A DNA stretch of 64,000 nucleotides from Hyphomicrobiales bacterium (GCA_016185205.1 JACPOA010000001.1:22055-86054); one strand, 5' to 3'; positions 17,066 to 27,175 are shown, counted from the first letter of the stretch. Translations and numbers: made by a program. The notes: generated by a model not told the origin, from the letters alone.

Positions 17066-17278
17066 ATGGTCGCTTGGCTTCAGATGGCTTTTGCCGCGTC
17101 CTCGCCGTTCTGGCTGACCGCCATGTTGCCGATCTTGTGGTTTGGAAGGCTTAAGATCGGAAAAGAAGAAGCGAGCGGGCTGATAAATTGTATTTATCTG
17201 ATGATTCGAAATCGCCGCGGTAAAATAAAGTTTCGCCAAATAACGCGCCTAAAGAACAAGCATGCAATGGACCGATGA
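17066..17278 (+). CDS. Possible small membrane protein
   Basis: A 70-residue frame lies between era and recO. It has a good ribosome-binding site (GGAG 7 bp before the ATG) and a hydrophobic N-terminal half ([26 protein letters not shown]) followed by a basic tail, the pattern of a single-span membrane protein. The region is clearly lower in GC than its neighbours. Its end overlaps the recO start by 17 bp. I do not recognise a family, and the call rests on the start context and hydrophobicity only. Confidence 0.35.
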   Translation: MVAWLQMAFAASSPFWLTAMLPILWFGRLKIGKEEASGLINCIYLMIRNRRGKIKFRQITRLKNKHAMDR

Positions 17279-18011
17279 AGGCATCGTGATCGGCGTCAGG
17301 CGGCACGGGGAGGCGAGCGCCATCCTCGAGCTGATGACGCGCGCGCATGGCCGCCACCTCGGCCTGGTGCGCGGCGGCTTCGGTTCGCGCATGAAGCCGA
17401 TCCTGCAAACCGGCAACAGCGTGGCGGCGACCTGGCGCGCCCGGCTCGACGAGCATCTCGGCAACTACACGGTGGAGCCGCTGCGCCAGCGCGCGTCGGA
17501 TTTTTTTGGTAGCTCGCATGCGATCTATGGCGTCACCCATCTGGCCGCGCTGATGCGGCTGTTGCCCGAGCGCGATCCGCATGCCGGGCTTTATTCGGTG
17601 TTCGAGGAAATCCTCGACCGGCTCGAAGACCCGGCGCTGGCGGCGCCGCTGGTGGTGCGGTTCGAATTGCAGTTGCTGGGGGAGCTCGGCTTCGGGCTCG
17701 ATCTGGCGCAATGCGCGGCCACCGGCACGAGCGCCGATCTCATCTATGTCTCGCCCAAGTCGGGGCGGGCGGTCTCGCGCGACGCCGGCGAGCCGTGGGC
17801 CGACAAGATGCTGCGGCTGCCCGGCTTCCTGCGCGACCTCGATAGCCAGCCGGCCGGCCGCGATCTCGCCGACGGCTTTGCGCTCACCGGGTTTTTCCTC
17901 GATCGCCACGTGCTGGAGCCGCGTGGGCTCACGCTCACCGACGAGCGCGCGCATTTCATCGCGGCGCTGCTGCGCGGTCCGCGCAGCGCGCTGGTTGTCG
18001 AGCGGTTATAG
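17262..18011 (+). CDS. recO: DNA repair protein RecO
   Basis: RecO, with RecR, loads RecA onto SSB-coated single-stranded DNA in the RecFOR pathway. The 249-residue protein has the N-terminal OB-fold ([36 protein letters not shown]) and a helical C-terminal domain ([22 protein letters not shown]). It closes the lepB-rnc-era-recO run. Its 3' end overlaps the convergent cysteine hydrolase gene by 6 bp. Confidence 0.95.
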   Translation: MQWTDEGIVIGVRRHGEASAILELMTRAHGRHLGLVRGGFGSRMKPILQTGNSVAATWRARLDEHLGNYTVEPLRQRASDFFGSSHAIYGVTHLAALMRLLPERDPHAGLYSVFEEILDRLEDPALAAPLVVRFELQLLGELGFGLDLAQCAATGTSADLIYVSPKSGRAVSRDAGEPWADKMLRLPGFLRDLDSQPAGRDLADGFALTGFFLDRHVLEPRGLTLTDERAHFIAALLRGPRSALVVERL

Positions 18012-18608
18012 CAGCGACGAGTCCGGAAGGTCGTCGGGGAAGTGTCCCAATGCCTTAACGATCTTATCTGTATGGCGGTCGCCGCCCACGGTTTCGATCA
18101 GTTCGTAAAAAATGCTCTTGTAGCTTGTAAAAACGACACCTTCCGCTTTCATGCGCGCTATCGCCGCGTCGGTGTTGCGCGATGAGGAAAATATCAGTTC
18201 CTCGACCACGTAGACCTCGTAGCCGAGGCTGAGCAGGCCGAGGCAGGATTGCAGCACACAGACGTCGGTTTCGCAGCCCGCCACGATCGCCTGTCGCCGT
18301 TTTAGGCCGGCAAGATGGGCCTTTATAGTTTTCTCCTTGCACAGGTCGAAGAAATCCTTTTCGAAGGTGCGGTCGCGCTCGCCCAAGTGTTTCGCGATTT
18401 CTTTCGGCAACGATCCCTTGATGTCGACCGGTCGCTCGAGCGTCACGACAAGCGGGATTTGGAAATAATTGAGCAGGCGTACAAGATTGCTTGTATTGGT
18501 CTTGATCCTGGAGCGGAGGCGCTTGTCCAGCTGAGCCAGAAAAAAGCCCTGCAGATCGATGATCACCCCGCAACAACGCTCGGAGGCAATGCGCTTCACC
18601 GCTGTCAT
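18006..18608 (-). CDS. Isochorismatase-family cysteine hydrolase
   Basis: The 200-residue protein has the Asp-Lys-Cys layout of the family: catalytic Asp in [10 protein letters not shown], a charged mid-protein segment, and the nucleophile Cys in [13 protein letters not shown]. Members hydrolyse amides or isochorismate; the substrate cannot be told. It is convergent with recO and divergent from the carbamoyltransferase. The operon context gives no pathway clue. Confidence 0.82.
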   Translation of the reverse strand: MTAVKRIASERCCGVIIDLQGFFLAQLDKRLRSRIKTNTSNLVRLLNYFQIPLVVTLERPVDIKGSLPKEIAKHLGERDRTFEKDFFDLCKEKTIKAHLAGLKRRQAIVAGCETDVCVLQSCLGLLSLGYEVYVVEELIFSSSRNTDAAIARMKAEGVVFTSYKSIFYELIETVGGDRHTDKIVKALGHFPDDLPDSSLL

Positions 18609-18816
18609 GTCACCCGCGCCTGACCCTTATCTTTAAGCGCAACATTAGCTGCATCGTCGGGTTTGCGCCATAGCATCCGGTCGCGCGTGAGGGCGGCATT
18701 GCATTTGTGACGTAACATGAGGCAACATTGGCTCGACCGAACCGGAACACGCGGCGAACAAATTACCGAAGCAAACGGCGTCGCGCCCGCCACAACCCAT
18801 CAGCACCACGAGTCCG

Positions 18817-20613
18817 ATGTCGAAAAATCACAGCTACGTCCTTGGAATCAACGCCTATGACCACGACGTCAGCGCCTGCCTGCTGCGCGATGGCGAGATC
18901 GCCTACGCGATCGAGAAGGAGCGGATAACGCGGCATAAGCATGCCGGCGGCTTCTTCCAGGAAGTGGTCGATTACTGTCTGCAGGCCGAGGGCATCATGC
19001 TCGACGACGTCGATCTGGTGGTGCGCAATTGCTACGTCCTGCCGGTCGATGAGCTGGAAGTTCGCATGATCTACCAGGGCGACATGCCCGACCGCGAACT
19101 CGCCCAGACATCCAAAAGCCCGCTTTACCTGCCGAAATCCAACAAGGTGGTGACGGTCTCGCATCATCTCGCCCATGCCTATAGCGCGTTTGCCGTCTGC
19201 CCGTTCGACGAGGGCGTGGTGATGGTGGTGGACGGCGTCGGCAATTACAGTTCGGATATCAAAGAGCCGGGCCAACTCACCGAGGGCATCAATCCGCTCG
19301 CGCGTGAATCGGAGAGCTATTACAGGTTCAAAGGCAGCGAACTCGAAACGCTGAAGAAGGTGTGGCTGCAGCCGTGTCGCGGAATGCTCAGCGACGAGTT
19401 TTTCAACATGGACGGGCTGGGCGCGCTCTATAGCCGCGTCTCGAGCTACATCTTCGCCGATTGGAATAAGTGCGGCGAAGTGATGGGCCTGGCGCCCTAC
19501 GGCCGTCCCAACAACTTCAGATCGCTGCTTGAGATGAAAGGTGACGAGCTGCACGTTCCCGAGTGGGACGCGGAGTTCAACCAGCCTTGGACGCCGGACG
19601 GCGTCAAGAAGTGGGAAGCAAGTTCGTCGATGCGCCATTGGGAAGACATGGCATGGCGCGTTCAGCACGACGCCGAGGAGGTTCTGCTCGCGCGCGCGCG
19701 CTGGCTGCGTGAAACGACCGGCGCCCGGAACCTGTGCCTCGCCGGCGGCGTGGCGCTCAATTGCGTCGCCAATGGACGCATCGTGCGCGAGGCGGGATTC
19801 GACAATGTCTGGATCCAGCCCGCCGCCGGCGACAATGGCATCTCGATCGGCTGCGCTTATTACGGCCGCCTGGCCCTGCAGAAAAAGCCGCGCAGCTTCG
19901 TGATGAAGCAGGCGACGCTCGGCGTTGCCTACCCGGACGAGGCGGTCCGACGTGCCGGCAATCCGCTGCTGGTCAGCCACCAGACGTTCGATGGGCCCGA
20001 TCAGAGCATCTGCCGTGAAGCGGCGAAGCTGTTGGCGGAGGGCAACGTGTTCGGCTGGTTCCAGGGCCGTGCCGAATTCGGGCCGCGCGCGCTTGGCAAC
20101 CGCAGCATCCTGGGCGATCCGCGGCGGGCCGAGATGAAGGACATCCTGAACAAGCGGGTGAAATTCCGCCAGGCCTTCCGTCCGTTTGCGCCGATCGTGG
20201 CCTATGAAAGGGCCAAGGATATTTTCGTCGGCGAGGACGAATCGCCGTTCATGCTGCGCGCCAAGCAGGTTCGCCCGGAATGGAAGGACCGTATTCCGGC
20301 GATCGTCCATGTCGACGGCACCGCCCGCGTGCAAACCGTGCGGCGGGAGCAGAACGAGCGGATGTATGACCTGCTGATGGACTTCGAGAAGCTGACCGGC
20401 GTGCCGGTCCTGGTCAATACGTCGTTCAATATCAAGGGCGAGCCCATCGTCGAGACGCCCCAGGACGCGATGAATTGCTTCATCTACACCGGCATCGACT
20501 ATCTGGCCTTGCACGATACGCTCGTTGCGAAGAATGCGCTCTACAAGGTCTTGGCGCCGTTCATCAGGATCTATTACGAGTCGCGCTATCACTCGCGCGA
20601 CGAGACCGATTGA
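18817..20613 (+). CDS. O-carbamoyltransferase (NodU/CmcH/TobZ family)
   Basis: The 598-residue enzyme would carbamoylate a hydroxyl group using carbamoyl phosphate and ATP. The N-terminal Kae1-like domain shows LGINAYDHDVSACLL, the metal-binding HHLAHAYSAF, the DGVGNY loop and LAGGVALNCVANG; the C-terminal YrdC-like domain shows AEFGPRALGNRSILGDPR, KRVKFRQAFRPFAP and LVNTSFNIKGEPIV. Relatives modify Nod factors (NodU), cephamycin or tobramycin. No nod genes, glycosyltransferases or antibiotic genes lie nearby, so the acceptor is unknown. A possible hairpin terminator lies at 20620-20654. Confidence 0.88.
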   Translation: MSKNHSYVLGINAYDHDVSACLLRDGEIAYAIEKERITRHKHAGGFFQEVVDYCLQAEGIMLDDVDLVVRNCYVLPVDELEVRMIYQGDMPDRELAQTSKSPLYLPKSNKVVTVSHHLAHAYSAFAVCPFDEGVVMVVDGVGNYSSDIKEPGQLTEGINPLARESESYYRFKGSELETLKKVWLQPCRGMLSDEFFNMDGLGALYSRVSSYIFADWNKCGEVMGLAPYGRPNNFRSLLEMKGDELHVPEWDAEFNQPWTPDGVKKWEASSSMRHWEDMAWRVQHDAEEVLLARARWLRETTGARNLCLAGGVALNCVANGRIVREAGFDNVWIQPAAGDNGISIGCAYYGRLALQKKPRSFVMKQATLGVAYPDEAVRRAGNPLLVSHQTFDGPDQSICREAAKLLAEGNVFGWFQGRAEFGPRALGNRSILGDPRRAEMKDILNKRVKFRQAFRPFAPIVAYERAKDIFVGEDESPFMLRAKQVRPEWKDRIPAIVHVDGTARVQTVRREQNERMYDLLMDFEKLTGVPVLVNTSFNIKGEPIVETPQDAMNCFIYTGIDYLALHDTLVAKNALYKVLAPFIRIYYESRYHSRDETD

Positions 20614-20619
20614 ACGGGC

Positions 20620-20654
20620 CCATCGGCATAAACCGTGGGTTGTGTCGCCGATGG
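20620..20654. terminator. Possible hairpin after the carbamoyltransferase gene
   Basis: CCATCGGC (20620-20627) and GCCGATGG (20647-20654) form a perfect 8-bp inverted repeat 7 bp after the stop, without a clear T-run. The remaining sequence to 20843 is AT-richer and probably holds the promoter of the next small gene. Confidence 0.4.
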
Positions 20655-20843
20655 TACTATAGTATGCTTGTTATGAGTGCCAAAAGTCGCGTGGAACTTT
20701 GGCAACTCTACTGTATTATCCAATAGTTCGATGCCGGAGCGTGAACAAATGATGAATGGGTCGGTCACGACGAGTTCTTAATTTGCTGAGTAGTCTCGCC
20801 GTCTTCGTCCCGGAATGAGTTCAGCAGAATGGGAGACAGACTG

Positions 20844-21059
20844 ATGCAACGGATATTGGTAGCATCGCTGATGGCTTTGTTCTTCGGCCTCTTCAGCATG
20901 CCGGCTTTGCAAGCGGCTCCAGCTAGTGGAGCTAGTGGAACGGCGATCGGCTCTGCAGCCGACGTGACTGCGTCGGTTGAACAAGCTCAATGGCGCCGCC
21001 ACCGCCGCCGGCGTCGTCGTTGCCGCCACGGGTGGCGGTCACGGACGCGGTGCTGGTAG
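20844..21059 (+). CDS. Small exported Arg-rich protein
   Basis: A 71-residue protein starts at ATG 20844, placed by GGGAGAC 8-14 bp upstream (ATG 20829 is an alternative). A strong signal peptide (RILVASLMALFFGLFSMPALQAAP) precedes a short Ala/Ser/Gly stretch, then the tail QWRRHRRRRRRCRHGWRSRT ending in CW. Similar small secreted proteins with an Arg/His cluster and two Cys occur in Bradyrhizobium-like genomes, without known function. A hairpin at 21093-21114 follows. Confidence 0.6.
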   Translation: MQRILVASLMALFFGLFSMPALQAAPASGASGTAIGSAADVTASVEQAQWRRHRRRRRRCRHGWRSRTRCW

Positions 21060-21092
21060 AGCTAAGAACGCCAGCAGCGTTCGAATTGGCGG

Positions 21093-21120
21093 GCCGCTGG
21101 CGCAAGCCGGCGGCTCGTTT
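21093..21120 (+). terminator. Probable terminator of the small exported protein gene
   Basis: GCCGCTGGC, a GCAA loop and GCCGGCGGC form a 9-bp stem with one G-U pair, followed by TCGTTTGTTT. Confidence 0.6.
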
Positions 21121-21169
21121 GTTTAGGTGAACACACTCACGCATGTCCGCGGCTTTCGCCGTGCATAAG

Positions 21170-22249
21170 TCATCGGGCATAATGCTGCATGGCCAGCGGC
21201 CGCGCGTTTGCGCCATGGCTGCCTTCTAGCGGAAGCGCGAGGCATGCAGCGTACCGCTCCGCCGGAATGCGCCGACTGGTTGCGCAGCGATCGAAGATCG
21301 CGAGATCCTTTGGGCTGCGATATGCCATGTAGGGCACCACCGCAAAGCGCCCATCATCGGCAAAGCTGCCGTACCGATTGATCCGGCCTTTGAGATTCGG
21401 TGCGACCGCGAGAATGGCCTGCCGGAATGTATCGCCATCGATGAAATTGTCGGGCATCTGGTCAAACGGGCCGTCCAGGTAATTGTTCGCCACCACATTG
21501 CCATGGTAGACGCCGATCAGAATTTTTCGGTCGCGATGCTGATCGCGGTAGACTGCGAACCCCGTGCGCTTGCCGATCAGAATGCGCCCGTCGCCGACCG
21601 GAGCAGGCACGAACACGTCGGCGGGTCTGACAGTTTCGTCGAGAATGTAGTGGAACAGTTTCAGTCTGGCATTGAACACCAGGAAAAACCTGATCCCCGA
21701 TTCATCGAAGATCGGACCGATGAATTGATCGTTCGGCGCCAGCGCCGCCGCCGGCGGTTTGATCTGCGACAGGTCGTTGAGCGCAAAGACGACGCTCTTC
21801 TGGCCGTGGCTCACCCGGTAGGCCAGCGGCTCAAGCTGCTCCACCGTGACGCCGTCCGATAAGCCAAGGACGCGCGCGGTACCTTCCGTGTCTTCCAGCC
21901 AGGCAGCCCGATCTTCGTAATAGGAGAACACCACCTTGCCTTCGGCGCGCAGGCGCGCGTCGAGCTTGATGTTGCCGGCATAGCGTATGCCGTTGAGGTC
22001 GAACGAGAAGTAATAGTGGTTTTCGGTCGGATAGACCTTGACCCGCGCGGGCAGGCTGCCGAGCACGTAGGCAAACACCGCCATCGGATCGTCGATCGCC
22101 AGCCTGTGGCTGCGCGCCAGCTCGGCAATATAAGCCTCGTTGGTGTTGAGGCGCGGCGGCTCGCCGTCTTGCGCGGCGGCTGAGGAAACCGCAATCGCGG
22201 CGCCGAGCATGGCAATCGCTCGATGCAGGGTTTTTCGGAGTTTGATCAT
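21170..22249 (-). CDS. Exported protein of unknown function
   Basis: The 359-residue protein has an N-terminal signal peptide (TLHRAIAMLGAAIAVSSAAAQ) and a mature part rich in beta-strand-like segments (VYPTENHYYFSFDLNGIRYAGNI, KRTGFAVYRDQHRDRKILIGVYHGNVVANNYL). Three Cys lie near the C-terminus. I do not recognise a family. It is divergent from parC and probably monocistronic. Secretion is well supported; function is not. Confidence 0.75.
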   Translation of the reverse strand: MIKLRKTLHRAIAMLGAAIAVSSAAAQDGEPPRLNTNEAYIAELARSHRLAIDDPMAVFAYVLGSLPARVKVYPTENHYYFSFDLNGIRYAGNIKLDARLRAEGKVVFSYYEDRAAWLEDTEGTARVLGLSDGVTVEQLEPLAYRVSHGQKSVVFALNDLSQIKPPAAALAPNDQFIGPIFDESGIRFFLVFNARLKLFHYILDETVRPADVFVPAPVGDGRILIGKRTGFAVYRDQHRDRKILIGVYHGNVVANNYLDGPFDQMPDNFIDGDTFRQAILAVAPNLKGRINRYGSFADDGRFAVVPYMAYRSPKDLAIFDRCATSRRIPAERYAACLALPLEGSHGANARPLAMQHYAR

Positions 22250-22368
22250 CCCAAGGGTCCTCTGCGTCGTCCCTGATAACTTCGCAATGGATACAGATCA
22301 AATTTTGCAGGTGAGAGCTGTGCCGTTCCTCGCTTGTTCATGGTCGACTGACGCAGTAGCTATCAGCC

Positions 22369-24648
22369 ATGGGTAAACGTCTGATTCCCCCCGAGAAGGG
22401 CGCGGTCGAAGAGGTCGCGTTGCGCGAGGCGCTCGAGGAGCGCTACCTCGCCTATGCGCTCTCGACCATCATGAACCGGGCGCTGCCGGATGCGCGCGAC
22501 GGGCTCAAGCCGGTGCACCGCCGCATCTTGTACGGCATGCGCCTGCTGCGGCTCGACCCCGGCTCGGCCTTCAAGAAGTCGGCCAAGGTGGTCGGCGACG
22601 TGATGGGCAATTTCCATCCGCACGGCGACCAGGCGATCTACGACGCGCTGGTGCGGTTGGCGCAGGACTTCGCCCAGCGCTATCCGCTGGTCGACGGGCA
22701 GGGCAATTTCGGCAATATCGACGGCGATAACGCCGCCGCCATGCGCTACACCGAGGCCCGCCTCACCGAGGTGGCGCGGCTGCTGATCGACGGCATCGAC
22801 GAGGACGCGGTCGATTTCCGCCCGAGCTATGACGGCACCGGCGAGGAGCCGGTGGTGCTGCCGGCGGCCTTCCCCAATCTGCTGGCCAACGGCTCGCAAG
22901 GCATCGCGGTCGGCATGGCGACCTCGATACCGCCGCACAATGCCGCCGAGCTGTGCGACGCCGCGCTGTTCCTGATCGACAATCCGAAGGCGCGCAGCCG
23001 CACGCTGCTCAAATACGTCAAGGGGCCCGACTTCCCGACCGGCGGCGTCATCGTCGACACGCCGGAGTCTATCGCGGAAGCCTATACCACCGGCCGCGGC
23101 TCGTTCCGCGTGCGCGCGCGCTGGCGCACCGAGGACACCGGTCGCGGCACCTATGTGGTGGTGATCAACGAAATGCCGTGGCTGGTGCAGAAGTCGCGGC
23201 TGGTAGAGAAGCTCGCCGAACTGCTCAACGACAAGAAGCTGCCGCTGGTCGCCGACGTGCGCGATGAATCGGCCGAGGATGTGCGGCTGGTGATCGAGCC
23301 GCGTTCGCGCACGGTCGACGCCGAATTGCTGATGGAATCGCTGTTCAAGCTGACCGAGCTGGAAAGTCGCATTCCGCTCAACATGAACGTGCTGGTGAAG
23401 GGCCGCATCCCGCAGGTGCTGGGCTTAGCCGAGGTGCTGCGCGAATGGCTCGACCATCGCCGCGACGTGCTGTTGCGCCGCAGCAAGCACCGGCTGGCGG
23501 AGATCGAGCACCGGCTGGAGGTGCTCGGCGGTTATCTGATCGCCTATCTCAACCTCGACAAGGTGATCAAGATCATCCGCACGCAGGATGAGCCAAAGCC
23601 CGTGCTGATGAAGACCTTCAAGCTCAGCGAGGTGCAGGCCGACGCTATCCTCAACATGCGCTTACGCAATTTGCGCAAGCTCGAGGAGATGCAGATCCGC
23701 GCCGAAGACAAGGCGCTGCGCGAGGAGCGCACCAAGCTCAAATCGTTGATCGGCTCGACCGACCAGCAATGGAAGACCATCACCGGCCAGATCAAAGAGA
23801 TAAAGGAGAAGTTCGGTCCGAAGACCGAACTCGGCAAGCGCCGCACGACTTTCGGCATCGCGCCGGCGCATGACGAGGCGGCGATCGAGGAGGCGATGGT
23901 GGTGCGCGAGCCGATCACCGTCGTCGTTTCCGAGAAGGGCTGGATCCGCGCGCTGCGCGGCCATGTCGCCGATCTCTCGGGCGTCACCTTCAAGACCGAC
24001 GACGCGCTGAAATTCGCGTTCCCGACCGAAACGACGGCGAAGGTTCTGATCTTCGCCAGCAACGGCAAGTTCTACACGCTCGATGCCTCCAAGCTGCCGG
24101 GCGGGCGCGGCCATGGCGAACCGGTGCGCATGTATTTCGATCTCGATCAGGACGCCGACGTGGTGGCGGCGCTGGCCTATCAGGGCGGCCGCAAATTCCT
24201 GCTGGCGAGCCATGGCGGCAACGGCTTCGTGGTGCCGGAGGAGGAAGTGCTCGGCACCACGCGCAAGGGCAAGCAGGTGCTCAACCTGAAGGCGCCGGAC
24301 AGGGCCGCGGCGCTGACCACGGTCGACGGCGAGTTGGCCGCGGTGGTCGGCGAGAACCGCAAGATGGTGATCTTCAAGCTCGAGCAGGTGCCGGAGATGA
24401 CGCGCGGTCGCGGCGTTCGGCTGCAGCGCTACAAGGACGGCGGGCTGTCCGATGTCGCCACCTTCAAGGGTAGCGACGGTCTCACCTGGATCGACTCGGC
24501 CTCCCGCAGCTTCACGCTTTCACTCAAGGAGCTGGCCAACTGGCGCGGCAATCGCGGCGATGCCGGCCGCATCCGGCCCGACCGCTTCCTCACCAACAAC
24601 AAGTTCCGCAGCACGCCCGCCGCCGGTAAGGCTGACGAGGAAGAATAG
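22369..24648 (+). CDS. parC: DNA topoisomerase IV subunit A
   Basis: ParC is the DNA-cleaving subunit of topoisomerase IV, which decatenates daughter chromosomes with ParE. The 759-residue protein has the type IIA core: [44 protein letters not shown], and the active-site Tyr in [11 protein letters not shown], followed by a long coiled-coil ([13 protein letters not shown]... to TKLKSLIG) and a degenerate C-terminal beta-propeller. A gyrA-type GQRGGKG box is not seen, which favours ParC. A palindromic repeat follows. Confidence 0.94.
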   Translation: MGKRLIPPEKGAVEEVALREALEERYLAYALSTIMNRALPDARDGLKPVHRRILYGMRLLRLDPGSAFKKSAKVVGDVMGNFHPHGDQAIYDALVRLAQDFAQRYPLVDGQGNFGNIDGDNAAAMRYTEARLTEVARLLIDGIDEDAVDFRPSYDGTGEEPVVLPAAFPNLLANGSQGIAVGMATSIPPHNAAELCDAALFLIDNPKARSRTLLKYVKGPDFPTGGVIVDTPESIAEAYTTGRGSFRVRARWRTEDTGRGTYVVVINEMPWLVQKSRLVEKLAELLNDKKLPLVADVRDESAEDVRLVIEPRSRTVDAELLMESLFKLTELESRIPLNMNVLVKGRIPQVLGLAEVLREWLDHRRDVLLRRSKHRLAEIEHRLEVLGGYLIAYLNLDKVIKIIRTQDEPKPVLMKTFKLSEVQADAILNMRLRNLRKLEEMQIRAEDKALREERTKLKSLIGSTDQQWKTITGQIKEIKEKFGPKTELGKRRTTFGIAPAHDEAAIEEAMVVREPITVVVSEKGWIRALRGHVADLSGVTFKTDDALKFAFPTETTAKVLIFASNGKFYTLDASKLPGGRGHGEPVRMYFDLDQDADVVAALAYQGGRKFLLASHGGNGFVVPEEEVLGTTRKGKQVLNLKAPDRAAALTTVDGELAAVVGENRKMVIFKLEQVPEMTRGRGVRLQRYKDGGLSDVATFKGSDGLTWIDSASRSFTLSLKELANWRGNRGDAGRIRPDRFLTNNKFRSTPAAGKADEEE

Positions 24649-24650
24649 CT

Positions 24651-24757
24651 GTCATTCCGGGGCGTACGCGACAGCGGGCGAACCCGGAATCCAGAGCCAT
24701 TCATCGTGATCGCATCTGGATTCCGGGTCCGGCGCGAATGCGCCGTCCAGGAATGAC
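24651..24757. repeat. REP-like palindromic element between convergent genes
   Basis: Nested inverted repeats: outer GTCATTCC (24651-24658) with GGAATGAC (24750-24757), inner ACCCGGAATCCAGA (24682-24695) with TCTGGATTCCGGGT (24715-24728). It fills the gap between parC and the convergent antiporter gene and may serve as a two-way terminator. Elements beginning GTCATTCCGGG are common in Rhizobiales intergenic DNA. Confidence 0.8.
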
Positions 24758-24760
24758 GGC

Positions 24761-27175
24761 TCAACTCGCCACGAACAGCAGCGAGCAGTCGACGTCTTCC
24801 AGCAACGAGGCGGCGGTGTCGCCGAAAAACAGTTTTTCGCCCGGCCGGCGGCCGACGCCCATCACGATCAGATTGTGCTCGCGGCGCGCGACCTCGCCGA
24901 GAATGGCTTCGTTCGCGGCCTTGTCGGACAGCACCGCGGTGCGGATACTCATGTTATAGCCGTCGGCGATCGCGACGATGTCCTTCAGGATTGCTTCTTC
25001 GTGGCGGCGCGTACGCAGGCTACGGCGGGCGCCGCCTTTGCCGTTGGTGCGTACCGAAACATAGAGCACCGTGACCTGGGCTTTGGTCGCGCGCGCCATC
25101 GTAATGGCAACTTCGGCCGCGCGGCGTGCCGGCTCGGTGCCATTCACGGGCACCAGGATGCTGAGCTTGCCCGCGGGCTTTTCCCACAAATCGCCGCGCG
25201 CAGCCGTGATCGCCAGCGGTCCTTCGAAGCCCAAAGCGAGGGTCGTCACGCTCTCATGGAAATCCTTGGCGCGCTTGGAGGTCTTCTCCAGCCCGATGAT
25301 CATGAGATCGTAACCTTTCTTCGCTTCCTCGGCGATGACCTCCGGGCCCGGAGCTTCGTGCACGATGGTGGTGACGTTCACCGGCGTGTCGACCTTCTCT
25401 TCGTCTTTCTGTTTGCTCTTGATCTGCGCGGCCGCTTCCTTGACGGTCGCGCCCGCGATGGCGGCCTTCTTTTCCTCTGCTTTTTCCTTTTCCTTCCCAA
25501 CTTTTTCTTGCTGCGCGGATTTTTTGTCGTCGTCGTCTTTCTGCGCTTCGGATTTCTTGACATCGGCCTTCTTCTCGGCCGCCTTGGTCTCCGTCTTGGC
25601 GTCGGTCTTCGATGCGTCCTTGGTGTCGAGCTTCTTGTCTTCGATTTTGGCAGCGTCCGTGATGTGCAGAACGGTCGTGGGCATGCCGCGCGTGCCGGCC
25701 AGCATGCCGGCGATGCGGGATGCAAATTTACCGTTCGGGCTGTCGTCGGCGGCGATCAACAGGCGCTCGAGGTTATGGACGAAGCCGTGTGCTTCCAATT
25801 CCTCGCGTTCCAGCCGCTGCTTTTCCTCCTTGCGCATGGGAATGCGCGCCAGTGCCCAGCGCAGCGACGGCGGCATGACCAGGGTGGTGATGACCGCCAT
25901 GGCGACGATCATGGTGAAGAGATCCTGGTTGAGCGCGCCCATCGACAGGCCGACGGTCGCGATGATGACTTCGGTCGATCCGCGCGCATTCATGCCGCAG
26001 CCCAAAGCGAGGCTCTCGCGTCCGGTGAGGCCGCCGAGCGCGCCGCCGAGAAATGCGCCGCCGAACTTGCCGATGCTGGCGATCAGGACCAAGCCGACGG
26101 TGAGCAAAGCGATGTTCGGGTTGGCCAGGATGGTGAGATCGGCGCTCAAGCCGGCAATGCCGAAGAAGACGGGGGCAAAGAAGGCCGTGATCAGGCCGCG
26201 CAACTGTTCGTCGATATGACGGGTGAGGATCGGGGATTCGCCGATCAGAATGCCGGCCACGAAGGCGCCGAGCACCGTATGCACGCCGATGAGGTGGGTG
26301 ATCATCGCCATGCCGCCCATAATGACGAGGATCGCGGTGATCACCGCGAATTCACTGGCGAAGTTATCGTTGACCCAGCGGATGATGAAAAATACCGCGC
26401 GCCGGCCGACGGTCAGGCTCGCCACCATGAACAGGAACGTGCCGATCACGCTTTGCGCCAGCGACCAGGCGTCGACCGCGCCGTGCAGAGCCAGGCTGAA
26501 GATAATCGACACGATGATCCAGCCGACGCTGTCGTCAATGATGGCGGAGGCGAGGATGACCTGCCCGACGACGCGGCGCATGAAATTCATTTCGCGCACC
26601 ACCATCGCCACGATCTTGACCGAAGCGATCGACAAGGCGGTGCCGAGGAACAGCGAGGTGATCAGCCGCTTGCTCGGGTCCGGCAGCAGCGAGTCGGGCA
26701 GCATCTCGCCGAGCGCGACACCGCAGGCGAAGGGGACGACGATGCCCATCAGCGAGGCAAACACCGAGGCCCGCCCGGTCTGGCGCACCAGCTTGAGATC
26801 GGTCTCCATGCCGGTGAGCAGCAGCAGCAGCAGGATGCCGAACTGCGAGATGGCGTCGATCATCGCCTTTTGGTCGGCGTTCTTGGGAAACAGCGCGTGC
26901 TGAAGATCGGGTAGCAGCCAGCCGAACAGCGACGGGCCGAGCAGCAGCCCAGCGATCAACTGGCCCATCACCGCCGGCTGACGCAGCCGCAGCATGGCTT
27001 CGCCGAGCAGGCGGCCGACGATTATCAGCGCCAGAATTTGCCCGATGAAGACGACTTCCGACGGCCCTTTGTGGGCCTCGGTGGCGGCGTAAGCCGGGGG
27101 CAGCGTCAGCGCGGCCAATGCCGCCGCCAATCGCAACGCGACCAGCCAGGGTGATCGGGCAGGGTTGGTTGTCAT
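24761..27175 (-). CDS. Kef-type cation:proton antiporter with C-terminal UspA domains
   Basis: The 804-residue protein has a signal-like N-terminus, about 12 membrane helices of the CPA2 family (GQILALIIVGRLLGEAML, QPAVMGQLIAGLLLGPSLFG, LTGMETDLKLV, LGAFVAGILIGESP), and a cytoplasmic C-terminus with two universal-stress-protein-like units. It likely exchanges K+ or Na+ for H+. The first Usp unit (LERLLIAADDSPNGKF) is interrupted at roughly residues 510-595 by an extreme Lys/Glu/Asp/Ala segment (KKADVKKSEAQKDDDDKKSA), then resumes with KKGYDLMIIGLEKTS. The second unit (LSILVPVNGTEPARRAAEVA ... NLIVMGVGRRPGEKLFFGDT) carries the G-x2-G-x9-G(S/T)-like nucleotide motif. Confidence 0.88.
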   Translation of the reverse strand: MTTNPARSPWLVALRLAAALAALTLPPAYAATEAHKGPSEVVFIGQILALIIVGRLLGEAMLRLRQPAVMGQLIAGLLLGPSLFGWLLPDLQHALFPKNADQKAMIDAISQFGILLLLLLTGMETDLKLVRQTGRASVFASLMGIVVPFACGVALGEMLPDSLLPDPSKRLITSLFLGTALSIASVKIVAMVVREMNFMRRVVGQVILASAIIDDSVGWIIVSIIFSLALHGAVDAWSLAQSVIGTFLFMVASLTVGRRAVFFIIRWVNDNFASEFAVITAILVIMGGMAMITHLIGVHTVLGAFVAGILIGESPILTRHIDEQLRGLITAFFAPVFFGIAGLSADLTILANPNIALLTVGLVLIASIGKFGGAFLGGALGGLTGRESLALGCGMNARGSTEVIIATVGLSMGALNQDLFTMIVAMAVITTLVMPPSLRWALARIPMRKEEKQRLEREELEAHGFVHNLERLLIAADDSPNGKFASRIAGMLAGTRGMPTTVLHITDAAKIEDKKLDTKDASKTDAKTETKAAEKKADVKKSEAQKDDDDKKSAQQEKVGKEKEKAEEKKAAIAGATVKEAAAQIKSKQKDEEKVDTPVNVTTIVHEAPGPEVIAEEAKKGYDLMIIGLEKTSKRAKDFHESVTTLALGFEGPLAITAARGDLWEKPAGKLSILVPVNGTEPARRAAEVAITMARATKAQVTVLYVSVRTNGKGGARRSLRTRRHEEAILKDIVAIADGYNMSIRTAVLSDKAANEAILGEVARREHNLIVMGVGRRPGEKLFFGDTAASLLEDVDCSLLFVAS

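Noticed and set aside
18763..20592. A 609-residue frame on the minus strand over the carbamoyltransferase gene
   Set aside because: Antiphase shadow with His/Arg-rich composition; the plus strand has a complete known family.
24875..26914. A 679-residue frame on the plus strand over the antiporter gene
   Set aside because: Shadow frame; its Phe/Leu-rich part is the complement of the Lys/Glu-rich insertion.
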